A stretch of 10,874 bases of DNA from CAVSWN01 sp046728115 (GCA_046728115.1 JBKPDW010000059.1:1-10874); one strand, 5' to 3'. Shown: positions 1-7,133, counted from the stretch's first letter. Numbers and translations are program-made. The notes: generated by a model from the letters alone, not told the origin.

Positions 1-2
1 AG

Positions 3-95
3 GACGACACCTTGCCGCGCTCGCTTCGCGCCGTCCTCGATCAACTCGACCTCGAAATCCAGAAACTCCACGAGGAGGCCGCCATTGCCGCCTGA
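3..95 (+). CDS. C-terminal fragment of an unidentified protein
   Basis: An open frame enters from the left edge and ends at TGA 93-95, giving 30 residues. They end in an amphipathic, probably coiled-coil helix (LDQLDLEIQKLHEEAAIAA) rich in Leu, Glu and Ala. The codons favour G/C in third position, consistent with a real gene end. The fragment is too short to assign a family. It lies some 80 bp from a tRNA-like remnant, so it could be the tail of a mobile-element gene, but nothing in the residues proves that. Confidence 0.4.
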   Translation, partial: DDTLPRSLRAVLDQLDLEIQKLHEEAAIAA

Positions 96-177
96 AAAAC
101 TTGCTTCAACCCGTAAGATCTCACGCTTAGAAAGTGTTTAGTGCCGCCAGGTAGGCGCGTGGGTTCGGTATCCGGCA

Positions 178-235
178 AAGGTTCGAACCCGCGACCTCCG
201 GTTTAGAAGTCGCTCCCGTCAGACGTCCGCGCCAA
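178..235 (-). pseudogene. tRNA-Arg(UCU)-like 3'-half remnant
   Basis: Read on the minus strand, the segment gives an anticodon-loop-like CTTCTAA (anticodon UCU, complement of 205-207), a variable-loop-like GGAGGTC, and a T-loop GGTTCGAACC. These follow in the order and spacing of bacterial tRNA-Arg(UCU). The 5' side of the anticodon stem does not pair well, the T-stem is mismatched on its 3' side, and no D-arm or full acceptor stem can be drawn. It is therefore a degraded fragment and not a working tRNA. Such 3'-half remnants are typical scars of integration at a tRNA gene. Chance similarity cannot be excluded. Confidence 0.42.
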
Positions 236-348
236 CTCTCAGAGGAGAATCGCACGTCTCGCGACTGAATTCGACAGCGAAGCCTGTGCCGAGGGTCCAC
301 GGTTCATGGCGAGGGTACCAAAAGATCCAGGGCCGTCGGTTCCCGTCT

Positions 349-745
349 TGCGCGAGCCCGAAAGCCCTCCTGTACGCGATCACCAGTTCCAACGAGAGTG
401 AGACGCGCCGAGGTCGAGGCGCGCGTGGGGGGCCACTTTCGCATCTGGCATGTCGAGTCGGGAGCCGACGTCGGCGGGTTCGAGTGCGAGATCGTCGAGC
501 TCGTGCCGGACGAACGCATCGTCTTTCGGTGGGGATTCGTCGGGCCCGAGAGAACCGCGGGACGAGTATTTGACTCGGTCTTGACCATTACCCTGCAAGC
601 GGCGCCGGGAGGAGGGACGAAGCTCACGCTGATTCACGAACGGCTGGAAGATCTCGCTGCTGCGATGCCGCACATCGCCGACAACGTGCAGGTTGGCTGG
701 GAACTCGTCCTGGAGAAGCTCGCCGTCACGCTTGGGACGACGTAA
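349..745 (+). pseudogene. SRPBCC/AHSA1-family protein, N-terminus broken
   Basis: From GTG 398 an open frame of 115 residues carries the middle and end of an AHSA1-like SRPBCC (START-like, hydrophobic-ligand-binding) domain. It shows EARVGGHFRIWHV, IVELVPDERIVFRWGF, the GGGTKLTLIHERL strand and the final long helix (VGWELVLEKLAVTLG). The part normally before it (SPEALYDAIT..., then a WWG-type motif) is present only as a degraded match in another frame, ASPKALLYAITSS at about 352-390. The WWG segment is missing. A small deletion plus frameshift around 390-400 is therefore likely. The usual family length is about 140-160 residues. The neighbour 50 bp downstream is a DHFR-like gene, a common partner of AHSA1 genes (often with an ArsR regulator, not seen here). 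The shorter GTG-initiated protein could still be made, but would lack the first strand and helices. Confidence 0.68.
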
Positions 746-795
746 CGCGATCCGAATGCACGCGCCGGAGCGTCTGAACACTGGAGGATTCTGGG

Positions 796-1437
796 ATGCG
801 GAAGGTGATCATTTTCGAATGGATGAGTCTCGATGGCGTTGTGCAGGCGCCAGCGTATGCCGACGAGGATACCAGTGGCGGTTTCAAACATGGCGGCTGG
901 CACTCGCGTTACTTCGAAGAGCGCTCGATGAAGTGGGTCGTCGAGAACGTGAACCGGGCCGGAGGCTTCCTATTCGGGCGCCGCACGTACGAGGTATTCG
1001 CAGCGCACTGGCCCAACGCGTCGCCGGAAGAACAAGCGCTCGCCCAACCGTTGAACACCCTCCCAAAGTACGTCGCGTCGAGAACGCTGCGGGAGCCACT
1101 CGCCTGGCAGAACTCGAGGCTGCTCGCGGGCGATCTCGCCGAGTCCGTGGCCGCGTTGAAAAGCGAGGCGGGCAACGATCTGCTTGTGATTGGCAGCACC
1201 GAGCTCGCCGCTGCCCTTCTCGAGCACGATCTCGTCGACGAGATTCGGCTGATGATCGATCCCGTCATGCTCGGCGGCGGCAAGCGCTTCTTTCGCGACG
1301 ACAGGGTGTGTCGGCGACTCGCTCTCGCGACGAGCGAGATGACTTCGACCGGCGCGATCCTGGCAACGTACACCCGATCAGTCGCGGAGGGTGCGGAGCG
1401 ACCACAGCGGCTCCCGCGCCCTCCTGCCCGCACGTAA
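796..1437 (+). CDS. Dihydrofolate reductase family protein (RibD C-terminal-like)
   Basis: Encodes a cytosolic NAD(P)H-dependent reductase-like protein of the DHFR/RibD_C superfamily. It opens with MRKVIIFEWMSLDGVVQAP, then DEDTSGGFKHGGW, the nucleotide-binding stretch GGFLFGRRTYEVFAAHWP (about residues 54-71), the DLLVIGSTELAAALL strand-helix, and the closing LVDEIRLMIDPVMLGGGKRFF motif. All are hallmarks of the YyaP/YwjB-like subgroup. The start is supported by GGAGG at 783-787, 8 bases before ATG. At 213 residues it is somewhat longer than usual (about 180-195) because of a basic, proline-rich tail after ATYTRS that looks like read-through into noncoding DNA. Members of this group are usually of unknown substrate; true folate or riboflavin roles should not be assumed. 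The upstream AHSA1 remnant suggests a former two-gene operon. No terminator is visible downstream. Confidence 0.9.
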   Translation: MRKVIIFEWMSLDGVVQAPAYADEDTSGGFKHGGWHSRYFEERSMKWVVENVNRAGGFLFGRRTYEVFAAHWPNASPEEQALAQPLNTLPKYVASRTLREPLAWQNSRLLAGDLAESVAALKSEAGNDLLVIGSTELAAALLEHDLVDEIRLMIDPVMLGGGKRFFRDDRVCRRLALATSEMTSTGAILATYTRSVAEGAERPQRLPRPPART

Positions 1438-2190
1438 CGTCACGATCGCGTCGGTGTCATGGACGTTGTCGGCCCAGACCACTGCGTCTTACAAGCGGCC
1501 CTCGCGTTGCAGCCGCTGCTGGATCTGAACCAGTCGATCTTCACCGGCGCGCAAGCTGGCCGGACTCGTGTGGACCGAGTAGGTTCCCTGGACGAGCTCG
1601 TGAGGGTGCGGCACCGCCGACCCAATCACGAATTCAGCGTCCGCCTCTGCCGAGAGATTGATCGGCGCAATCGTTGCCGATCACTGTAAAGAAGATGGTC
1701 GGACAGGAGTCCTCCAGGCCCACACACTAGTTCGTCGCTCATCGCGATCGCGGGAACAAGGAGGATCGAGATCCAAGAGGTTATCTGAATGACCGCTGAG
1801 CGAATGAGGCGCGGCTGGAGGAGTACTGACGCATGCGGAGCAACACGCGGTAAGTGAGCGCCTCGATTGTGATAGGACTGTGATACATCAGGCTCGCAAC
1901 CTTCGAAGAACATCGCGGTTTACGGTGGAACACCGAGTGATCGTTTTGGAAGGTTAAGTCCCTGATCGCGTGTGCGTTGAGGCGCTTCGGAGTGGCTCCG
2001 TGTCGCTCGCCCGCTTCGCTTTCCAAGCGTGCGCATTCAGCGTTCGCACATCTGTCCCCGTCAATGCCTCCGAGCCGCAGCGCTTGGGCGGGAGCCACGG
2101 TCGCGGCCCAACTCAGAAGGGGCGCTCGGTACGGAACGCAACGGTTCAGGAGACCGCTGCACAATTGGATCTCCAACAACCAGGGGTTCG
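1438..2190. other. About 750 bp gene-poor, decayed sequence
   Basis: No intact gene is convincing here. On the minus strand a start-less open stretch (1489-1680) reads like the end of a protein (PHPHELVQGTYSVHTSP, then RLVQIQQRLQREGRL and a stop). In a neighbouring frame just upstream lies a hydrophobic, signal-peptide-like run (WISILLVPAIAMS, around 1740-1785). Together they may be one secreted-protein gene broken by frameshifts, but I cannot name it. From 1800 to 2190 I see open frames on both strands with no recognisable domain. Confidence 0.4.
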
Positions 2191-2197
2191 ATCAATG

Positions 2198-2290
2198 AAG
2201 TGGGTCGGCGGTTTTCAGTCGTTTGAAATCAACGACTTGGAGTTGGTGGACCAGACCGGCGCCAGTTGGAACCGGATCGCCGACTGGCTC
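2198..2290 (-). pseudogene. tRNA-3'-end-like remnant after a possible recombinase tail
   Basis: On the minus strand 2243-2256 reads GTCTGGTCCACCAA, the form of a tRNA acceptor end plus CCA. It is preceded by a T-arm-like GGTTCCAAC that no longer pairs. The 14-base string TTGGTGGACCAGAC recurs exactly at 10441-10454, where it ends a serine recombinase pseudogene. On the plus strand both places translate to LVDQTG. The upstream plus-strand residues (GGFQSFEINDLELVDQTG) loosely resemble that recombinase tail (VFSYLREIETENEGLVDQTG). It could therefore be the scar of an older integrated element. The recombinase reading is a weak inference; the shared string is seen directly. Confidence 0.4.
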
Positions 2291-2416
2291 ACGCATGTCG
2301 AAGGACTCCAGCAAGCCGCATGAACGAGGTCAAGAGATACGGCCCTCGCGCCTCGTCGGCATCCGCGGATCCCTGAAGGCCATGAACAGCTAACCATCCC
2401 GAGCAGCAAGGCTACG

Positions 2417-2447
2417 TGTCGCCGCAGCCCGCAGGCGTACGGCGACA
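2417..2447 (-). terminator. Hairpin downstream of the secreted-protein gene
   Basis: Perfect 8-base inverted repeat TGTCGCCG (2417-2424) and CGGCGACA (2440-2447) with a 15-base loop. It begins 14 bases beyond the stop of the minus-strand gene ending at 2461. The position fits a transcription terminator, but no U-rich tract follows on the minus strand, so it would be a non-canonical stem or an mRNA 3'-end stabiliser. Confidence 0.35.
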
Positions 2448-2460
2448 GGCGAAGCCGGAG

Positions 2461-2991
2461 CTACTCGTGAGAATCGTCGGAGTCTCGCAGAATGCGGATG
2501 GTGCCCTCGAAGCATGGGCCGGCCGGCTTGCCGGCACAGCCGCTAATTACGGTGTACTCCACGTGAACTCGCGCGCCGGTCTGCCAGCCGTCCAGAATGA
2601 CCCCATCGAGCAAGGCTTTGCGCGTCGCGTTGTTCTGGCCGCCTTGGATGAGCGCGGTAAAGGAGTGATCACCGGCCCGAACCTCATAAAGCGCGTCGAG
2701 CGCCACGATCTGGGCCGTGACCGTGCCCGTGGTGCTCACCCTTCGGTCGAGAACCTCCCCGACAAAGTTCCCAGCGACATCACCGCCGACGATGCCGGCC
2801 ATCAGAAACCGGCTTGCCGCGGCTTCGGCGGGGATTGGAGGAACGACCGCGGTGACCCATTTCGTGAAAGTGACGATGGTGTCGTGCTTGTGGTGACCGT
2901 TCGGTGCGCCGCTGGCAAGCGCGGACGGCATGTTTAGGAGGAGCACGGACGCGATCATGACGGATGCGATCAGACGGGGATGGGTTTTCAT
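2461..2991 (-). CDS. Secreted protein of unknown function
   Basis: Encodes 176 residues. The chosen ATG (complement of 2989-2991) has a strong GGAGGAG (complement of 2998-3004) six bases upstream; a TTG 15 bases earlier would overlap that site and is less likely. The N-terminus is a Sec signal peptide: basic MKTHPR, hydrophobic LIASVMIASVLLLNMPSALA, with a likely cut near ALASG. The mature part begins with a His-rich patch (GHHKHD) and then looks beta-rich (TGTVTAQIVALDALYEV, DGVILDGWQTGARVHVEYTVI). It has two Cys near the end (GCAGKPAGPC) that could form a disulfide. There is no lipobox and no membrane helix. I do not recognise the family. It is divergently transcribed from the winged-helix/FHA regulator across a gap of about 120 bp, so it is a plausible target of that regulator (inference). 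Confidence 0.82.
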   Translation of the reverse strand: MKTHPRLIASVMIASVLLLNMPSALASGAPNGHHKHDTIVTFTKWVTAVVPPIPAEAAASRFLMAGIVGGDVAGNFVGEVLDRRVSTTGTVTAQIVALDALYEVRAGDHSFTALIQGGQNNATRKALLDGVILDGWQTGARVHVEYTVISGCAGKPAGPCFEGTIRILRDSDDSHE

Positions 2992-3113
2992 GTGAAACTC
3001 CTCCAATTGGCTGCTGGTTTACGCCGACCCGATCATTTTTCGTCGTCGGTAACGCGCAGTCATTAGGAAAGGACTAAGATGCCCTTAGTTCTACGGCCAG
3101 ATCGGAGGTCACT

Positions 3114-3836
3114 CTGGGCGTCAGATTCGGTGCATTCACTCTCGATGCCCCGGCGCGTCAGCTGCTGAACGGAAGCCGCCCAATCCACCTTTCGCCGAAA
3201 GCGTTCGATCTTCTCGCACTGCTTGTCCAGCGGCGGCCGGCGGCAATGTCCAAGCTCGACATCCACCGACAACTCTGGCCTGACACCTTCGTGACGGACG
3301 GCAGCCTCGCCGTGCTGGTCGCCGAAATCCGCGCCGCCCTTGGCGACAACGTGCGGCAGCCGGTGTTCCTGCGAACCCTCCATCGATTCGGTTATGCGTT
3401 TGTAGGGCCGGGAGTAGAGACAGTTACTCGCGCCGACTCAACGCTCCGCGCGGCGCAGTGCTGGTTGGCCTCGGACAACGAACGCGCGCCGCTGGAGGCG
3501 GGCGACAACGTGGTCGGGCGCGATCCCCTGGCGAATATCCGGGTGGGCCTCGACCCCGCAGCGGATCTCCGCATCGACGCAGCCGGGATCTCGAGGCGTC
3601 ACGCCCTAGTCGTTGTCGCGGACGAGGCGGTAACGCTCCACGACCTCTCCAGCAAGAACGGAACGTTCGCCAACGAGGTGCGCGTGACGACGCCGGTGCT
3701 GCTCCATGATGGCGCCGAGATCCGTCTCGGATCGGTGTCCCTTCAGTTCCGTCGGGTCAACGATGTTTCTGCGACGAAGACGCAGGACGTCGCTCACGAG
3801 CAAACGTCGACAGTTGAAGGAAAGCGCACGCCGTAG
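3114..3836 (+). CDS. Winged-helix DNA-binding protein with FHA domain
   Basis: A cytosolic regulator of 240 residues if it starts at CTG 3114. The OmpR/CadC-type winged helix spans about residues 3-98 (VRFGAFTLDAPARQLL, HLSPKAFDLLALLV, then the recognition-helix region TDGSLAVLVAEIRAALGD and the wing LRTLHRFGYAFVG). An FHA phosphothreonine-binding domain follows at about 112-213, with VGRDP (G135, R136), ISRRH (S160, H163) and LSSKNGTF (N182) in canonical places. No membrane segment or receiver domain is present. Start choice: the only in-frame ATG (3246) would cut off the first half of the winged helix. In-frame homology runs back to 3117, and GGAGG (3104-3108) sits five bases before CTG 3114, so CTG initiation fits best. 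The gene ends at TAG 3834-3836, immediately before the kinase ATG, suggesting translational coupling. The FHA module most likely binds phosphothreonines made by that kinase (inference). Confidence 0.87.
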   Translation: MGVRFGAFTLDAPARQLLNGSRPIHLSPKAFDLLALLVQRRPAAMSKLDIHRQLWPDTFVTDGSLAVLVAEIRAALGDNVRQPVFLRTLHRFGYAFVGPGVETVTRADSTLRAAQCWLASDNERAPLEAGDNVVGRDPLANIRVGLDPAADLRIDAAGISRRHALVVVADEAVTLHDLSSKNGTFANEVRVTTPVLLHDGAEIRLGSVSLQFRRVNDVSATKTQDVAHEQTSTVEGKRTP

Positions 3837-6578
3837 ATGACCTTGTCGAAAGGCACACGGCTCGGGCCCTATCAAGTTGAACGGCTGCTGGGCACCGGCG
3901 GCATGGGCGAGGTGTATCGCGCCCGTGACACGGCGCTGAATCGAGACGTCGCCATCAAAGTCCTGCTGCCCGCCGTCACCGCCGATCCCGAGCGCCTCTC
4001 CCGCTTCAGCCGCGAAGCGCAAGTTCTGGCGTCACTCAATCATCCACACATCGCGCAGATCTATGGCCTCGAAGATGCCGGCGGTGTACCGGCTTTGGTT
4101 CTGGAGTTGGTCGACGGGCCGACGCTCGCCGACCGGATCGCGCACGGAGCCATCCCCATCAGCGAGGCGTTGCCGATTGCCGCGCAGATCGCCGAAGCCC
4201 TTGAAGCTGCGCACGAACAAGGGATCATCCACCGGGACCTGAAGCCCGCCAACATCAAGGTCCGCGAGGACGGGACGGTGAAGGTGCTCGACTTCGGACT
4301 CGCGAAGGCCCTCGACCCGTCACGGAGCACGGGGCCGGATCCGATGAATTCGCCAACGATCAGCCTGCATGCGACACACGTTGGCGTGATCCTTGGGACG
4401 GCGGCCTACATGAGCCCTGAACAGACAAAAGGCCGTGCCGTCGACAGACGCGCGGATCTGTGGGCGTTCGGTGCGGTGCTCTACGAAATGCTCACGGGAC
4501 GACGGGCGTTCAGCGGTGACGAAGTATCCGAGATCCTGGCGCATGTCCTGATGGAGGAGCCGGACTGGAACGCGCTGCCCGCCAGGACGCCCCTCCCAAT
4601 TCGCAGGCTGCTGCGGCGTTGCCTGGAGAAAGACCGTAAACGCCGCCTCGATTCCGCGGCTGCCGCGCGGTTCGAGGTGGAAGACGCGATGACCGCGACG
4701 GGCGAGAACGGGAACGGCGCGGCGGATTCACGTGCGGCGTGGCGTCGGGCACTGCCGTGGGTCCTGACAGGCGCATCAGCGGTTGCGCTCGCGCTCGTAC
4801 TCCTTTTTGGAGGCCTACGTGGCAACGTGGCTTCGACGGCGCCAATGCGCGTGGACGTGGGGTTGGGCGCCGACGCGACGCTCGCGACCGTCGATCGCGG
4901 GTCCGCCGCCATCCTGTCACCGAACGGACAAGCGTTGGTCTTCGTTGGACAACGACGCACCGGCCCGGCGTCGCTGTTTGTTCGTCGGCTCGACCAGTTG
5001 GACGCCAAACCGCTGCCGGGCACGGAGGGCGCTCACAGCCCGTTTTTCTCACCCGATGGTCAATGGATCGCGTTCTTTGCGGATTTCAAGCTGAAAAAAG
5101 TCGCGTTGTCGGGCGGCGCCCCCGTGACGATCTGCGATACGCCGGATGGCAGAGGGGGCTGGTGGGCTGCAGACGGATCGATCGTGTACGCGCCGTTCTT
5201 CGCTGGCATGGACCGCGGCGGCGTCCTGCGCGTCTCGTCGAACGGTGGGATGCCGACGCCGGTCACCAGTCTTGCGGAAGGCGAAGTCGCACACGGGTTT
5301 CCGCAGATGTTGCCGGGCGGCAACGCGCTGCTCTTTACGAGTCGCACCAGCCGCGTGAACTCGGACGATGCGACACTCGTCGTGCAGCCGCTGCCCGCCG
5401 GCGAGCGCAAAATCGTCCAGCGCGGCGGCTCCTACGGGAGATATCTTGCCAGCGGCCACGTCGTCTATCTGCACGACGCCAAGCTCTTTGCTGTGCCGTT
5501 CGACCTCGAGCGGCTCGAAGTGACGGGTCCCCCGTTTCTCGCGTTGGACGGTGTGGGCTCGAACCCGAATGGCGGCTCGGCGCAGTTCGCCGCATCTGAG
5601 ACTGGCACGTTTGTCTATCTGAGCCGCCCGATTGGCTCGCCGCCCATGGGTGGCGCGCCGATTCAATGGATGGATCGAGCGGGACGAAGGACGCCGCTTC
5701 GCGCGACGTCGACGAATTGGGGCAACCCTAACTTCTCGCCAGACGGCACGCGCCTCGCCGTCGAGATCAACGACGGGAAGCAGATGGCCGTGTGGGTGTA
5801 CGAGTGGGCCAACGACAGGTTGTCGCAGCTCACGTTGAACGCCGCACAGAACCAGAAGCCCGTATGGACGCCGGATGGGCGCCGGATTGCGTTCTGGTCG
5901 AATCGAGACGTTCAACAGAATCTCTATTGGCAACGAGCCGATGGCATGGGAGACGCTCAGCGACTGACGCACAGCCCGCATCCGCAATCGGCCGCTTCCT
6001 GGCATCCAAGCGGGAAGATTCTCGCATTTCAGGAAACGCGCCCGCAGACCGGCGCTGATCTGATGATGGTTGCCATCGAAGGCGATGAGCTCACAGGTTG
6101 GAAAGCGCGCACTCCGACGAGTTTCTTGAGCACGGCCGCGATCGAACGCGAGCCGATGTTCTCCCCTGATGGAAAGTGGCTGGCGTACCAGGCAAATGAC
6201 ACGGGGCAATTCGAGATATATGTGCGGCCGTTTCCGGGACCTGGCGGGACGTGGCGGATTTCGACGGCAGGTGGGATCACCCCCACATGGTCGCGGACGC
6301 GCCGCGAAATTCTCTACCGCAGCCCCGAGAATCAGCTCATGGTCGCCGCCTACACTGCATCGGGCGATTCGTTCCGCGCCGAGAAGCCACGTCTGTGGGC
6401 GGAGGGTTACATCGGACCGCAGACAGGACAACGCTCATTCGACCTGCACCCTGACGGCGAGCGCGTCGCCGTCGCCCCCGAGCTCGGCTCGTTCGACCGG
6501 CCACAGGATCGACTCGTCTTCATTCTCAACTTCTTCGACGAGCTGCGACGGATGGCGACGCCTACCGCGAAGCGATAA
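3837..6578 (+). CDS. Membrane Ser/Thr protein kinase with PD40/TolB-like beta-propeller
   Basis: A 913-residue PknB-type kinase. The cytosolic kinase domain (about 12-285) is complete: glycine loop GTGGMGEVY (19-27), AIKVL (K41), helix-C E60, catalytic HRDLKPAN (D134, N139), DFG (152-154), an activation loop with T180 and T188, MSPEQ (192-196) and DLWAFG (D207). A single membrane helix (about 306-327, ALPWVLTGASAVALALVLLFGG) follows. The outer 580 residues show repeated PD40-type strands: SPFFSPDGQWIAF, NPNFSPDGTRLAV, KPVWTPDGRRIAF, ASWHPSGKILAF, PMFSPDGKWLAY and FDLHPDGERVAV, together building a TolB/DPP-IV-like propeller. Length and architecture match the large acidobacterial kinase-propeller class. 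It begins directly after the stop of the winged-helix/FHA gene, so the two are surely cotranscribed. The propeller probably senses or binds an extracytoplasmic ligand; which one cannot be read from sequence. Confidence 0.96.
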   Translation: MTLSKGTRLGPYQVERLLGTGGMGEVYRARDTALNRDVAIKVLLPAVTADPERLSRFSREAQVLASLNHPHIAQIYGLEDAGGVPALVLELVDGPTLADRIAHGAIPISEALPIAAQIAEALEAAHEQGIIHRDLKPANIKVREDGTVKVLDFGLAKALDPSRSTGPDPMNSPTISLHATHVGVILGTAAYMSPEQTKGRAVDRRADLWAFGAVLYEMLTGRRAFSGDEVSEILAHVLMEEPDWNALPARTPLPIRRLLRRCLEKDRKRRLDSAAAARFEVEDAMTATGENGNGAADSRAAWRRALPWVLTGASAVALALVLLFGGLRGNVASTAPMRVDVGLGADATLATVDRGSAAILSPNGQALVFVGQRRTGPASLFVRRLDQLDAKPLPGTEGAHSPFFSPDGQWIAFFADFKLKKVALSGGAPVTICDTPDGRGGWWAADGSIVYAPFFAGMDRGGVLRVSSNGGMPTPVTSLAEGEVAHGFPQMLPGGNALLFTSRTSRVNSDDATLVVQPLPAGERKIVQRGGSYGRYLASGHVVYLHDAKLFAVPFDLERLEVTGPPFLALDGVGSNPNGGSAQFAASETGTFVYLSRPIGSPPMGGAPIQWMDRAGRRTPLRATSTNWGNPNFSPDGTRLAVEINDGKQMAVWVYEWANDRLSQLTLNAAQNQKPVWTPDGRRIAFWSNRDVQQNLYWQRADGMGDAQRLTHSPHPQSAASWHPSGKILAFQETRPQTGADLMMVAIEGDELTGWKARTPTSFLSTAAIEREPMFSPDGKWLAYQANDTGQFEIYVRPFPGPGGTWRISTAGGITPTWSRTRREILYRSPENQLMVAAYTASGDSFRAEKPRLWAEGYIGPQTGQRSFDLHPDGERVAVAPELGSFDRPQDRLVFILNFFDELRRMATPTAKR

Positions 6579-6828
6579 GGATCGCCGTCCTGGCCTGAAT
6601 CACAGGTGCGCTTGTAGTCGACAACGAAAAGCGCGTCAGGTGGACCCTTGAGCGACCAGGCTGCGGCGACAACCCAAGAACAACGACCGATTCCGGCGCC
6701 ACATAACGCACGGCCAACAAAGTTCGCGCCGGAACAGGTGGGCGGTTCGACTATCGCGTTGTTCAACGCCGGACTGCATCGCGGCGCGCCTGACGACCGG
6801 ATGGACCAGAACAGCTGAGCGAGGGGGT

Positions 6829-6858
6829 TATGGACCAGATTTGTGGGAGTTCGAACCC
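6829..6858 (-). pseudogene. tRNA 3'-end remnant (T-arm plus acceptor end)
   Basis: Read on the minus strand this is GTGGG, a TTCGAAC loop plus one extra base, CCCAC (a five-pair T-stem), a few bases, then TCTGGTCCA, the descending acceptor strand of a tRNA. The terminal CCA is not kept (ends ATA instead). No anticodon or D-arm follows at 6860-6910, so it is only the 3' end. The TGGACCAGA core and orientation equal those at 2246 and 10444. It marks the start of the vapBC-recombinase module and could be its left attachment scar. Confidence 0.5.
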
Positions 6859-7091
6859 ACTGATCGGCTGGCTGCGCCGAATTGATTGCCTCAGGAGAGC
6901 GACGTGAGTCGCGATCCACTCTTTGTTGTAGCCCGTGCAGCGATCGTGTGGAAGTGGGAGCGCTCAAGACGATGCATCACTTCGCAGGCGAAATGGCGAG
7001 ACGATCATGCCGGTCTTTGAGGAACGAGAGAGGTCGGGATGAGGGGTATGTCGACAAGCGCCACGTCTCGACATTCGACGCTCATCTGCTA

Positions 7092-7110
7092 GCATATGTA
7101 CGGCATATGC
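7092..7110. promoter_or_regulatory. Candidate VapBC operator (perfect inverted repeat)
   Basis: GCATATG (7092-7098), spacer TACGG, CATATGC (7104-7110): two 7-base arms in perfect inverted symmetry, AT-rich in GC-rich surroundings, ending 23 bases before the vapB ATG. VapB antitoxins of the AbrB type usually autorepress by binding such palindromes as dimers. The role is inferred from position and symmetry only. Confidence 0.55.
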
Positions 7111-7133
7111 CTGAGCACTGCCGGGGGGACGGG

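Larger units (their letters stand above)
6579..7133. other. Noncoding spacer between the kinase and vapBC, with inverted repeats
   Basis: No credible gene lies in these 555 bases. It holds two perfect inverted repeats after the kinase gene. One is TTCCGGCGC (6691-6699) with GCGCCGGAA (6726-6734). The other is a tight hairpin, GCGTTG (6756-6761), loop TT, CAACGC (6764-6769). Neither is followed by a T-tract, so they are not canonical terminators. Two copies of TGGACCAGA lie 29 bases apart (6802-6810 and 6831-6839), the second opening a tRNA-end remnant. The vapBC operator candidate closes the region. Confidence 0.5.

Noticed and set aside
693..1661. A 322-codon plus-strand open frame overlapping the DHFR-like gene
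   Set aside because: Arg-rich, low-complexity translation with no domain; it is an out-of-frame shadow of the 796-1437 gene, which has a ribosome site and clear family motifs.
1970..2323. Intact 117-residue protein ending ...LELVDQTGASWNRIADWL
   Set aside because: The C-terminal part is a tRNA end read in reverse and the N-terminal part has no recognisable domain, so I treat it as decayed sequence and not as a gene.
2416..2937. Plus-strand open frame of 173 codons
   Set aside because: Antisense to the secreted-protein gene, which has a signal peptide and a strong ribosome site.
3079..3168. ATG 3079 as start of the winged-helix/FHA gene
   Set aside because: It is in another frame and meets TGA at 3166-3168; the winged-helix homology lies in the frame of CTG 3114.
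5049..6431. A 460-codon minus-strand open frame inside the kinase gene
   Set aside because: Antisense to the propeller coding region in high-GC DNA; the translation has no recognisable motif, whereas the plus strand has continuous kinase/PD40 homology.
6407..6967. 186-codon minus-strand open frame across the end of the kinase gene
   Set aside because: It runs partly antisense to the kinase and partly through the noncoding spacer, and I see no domain or ribosome site.
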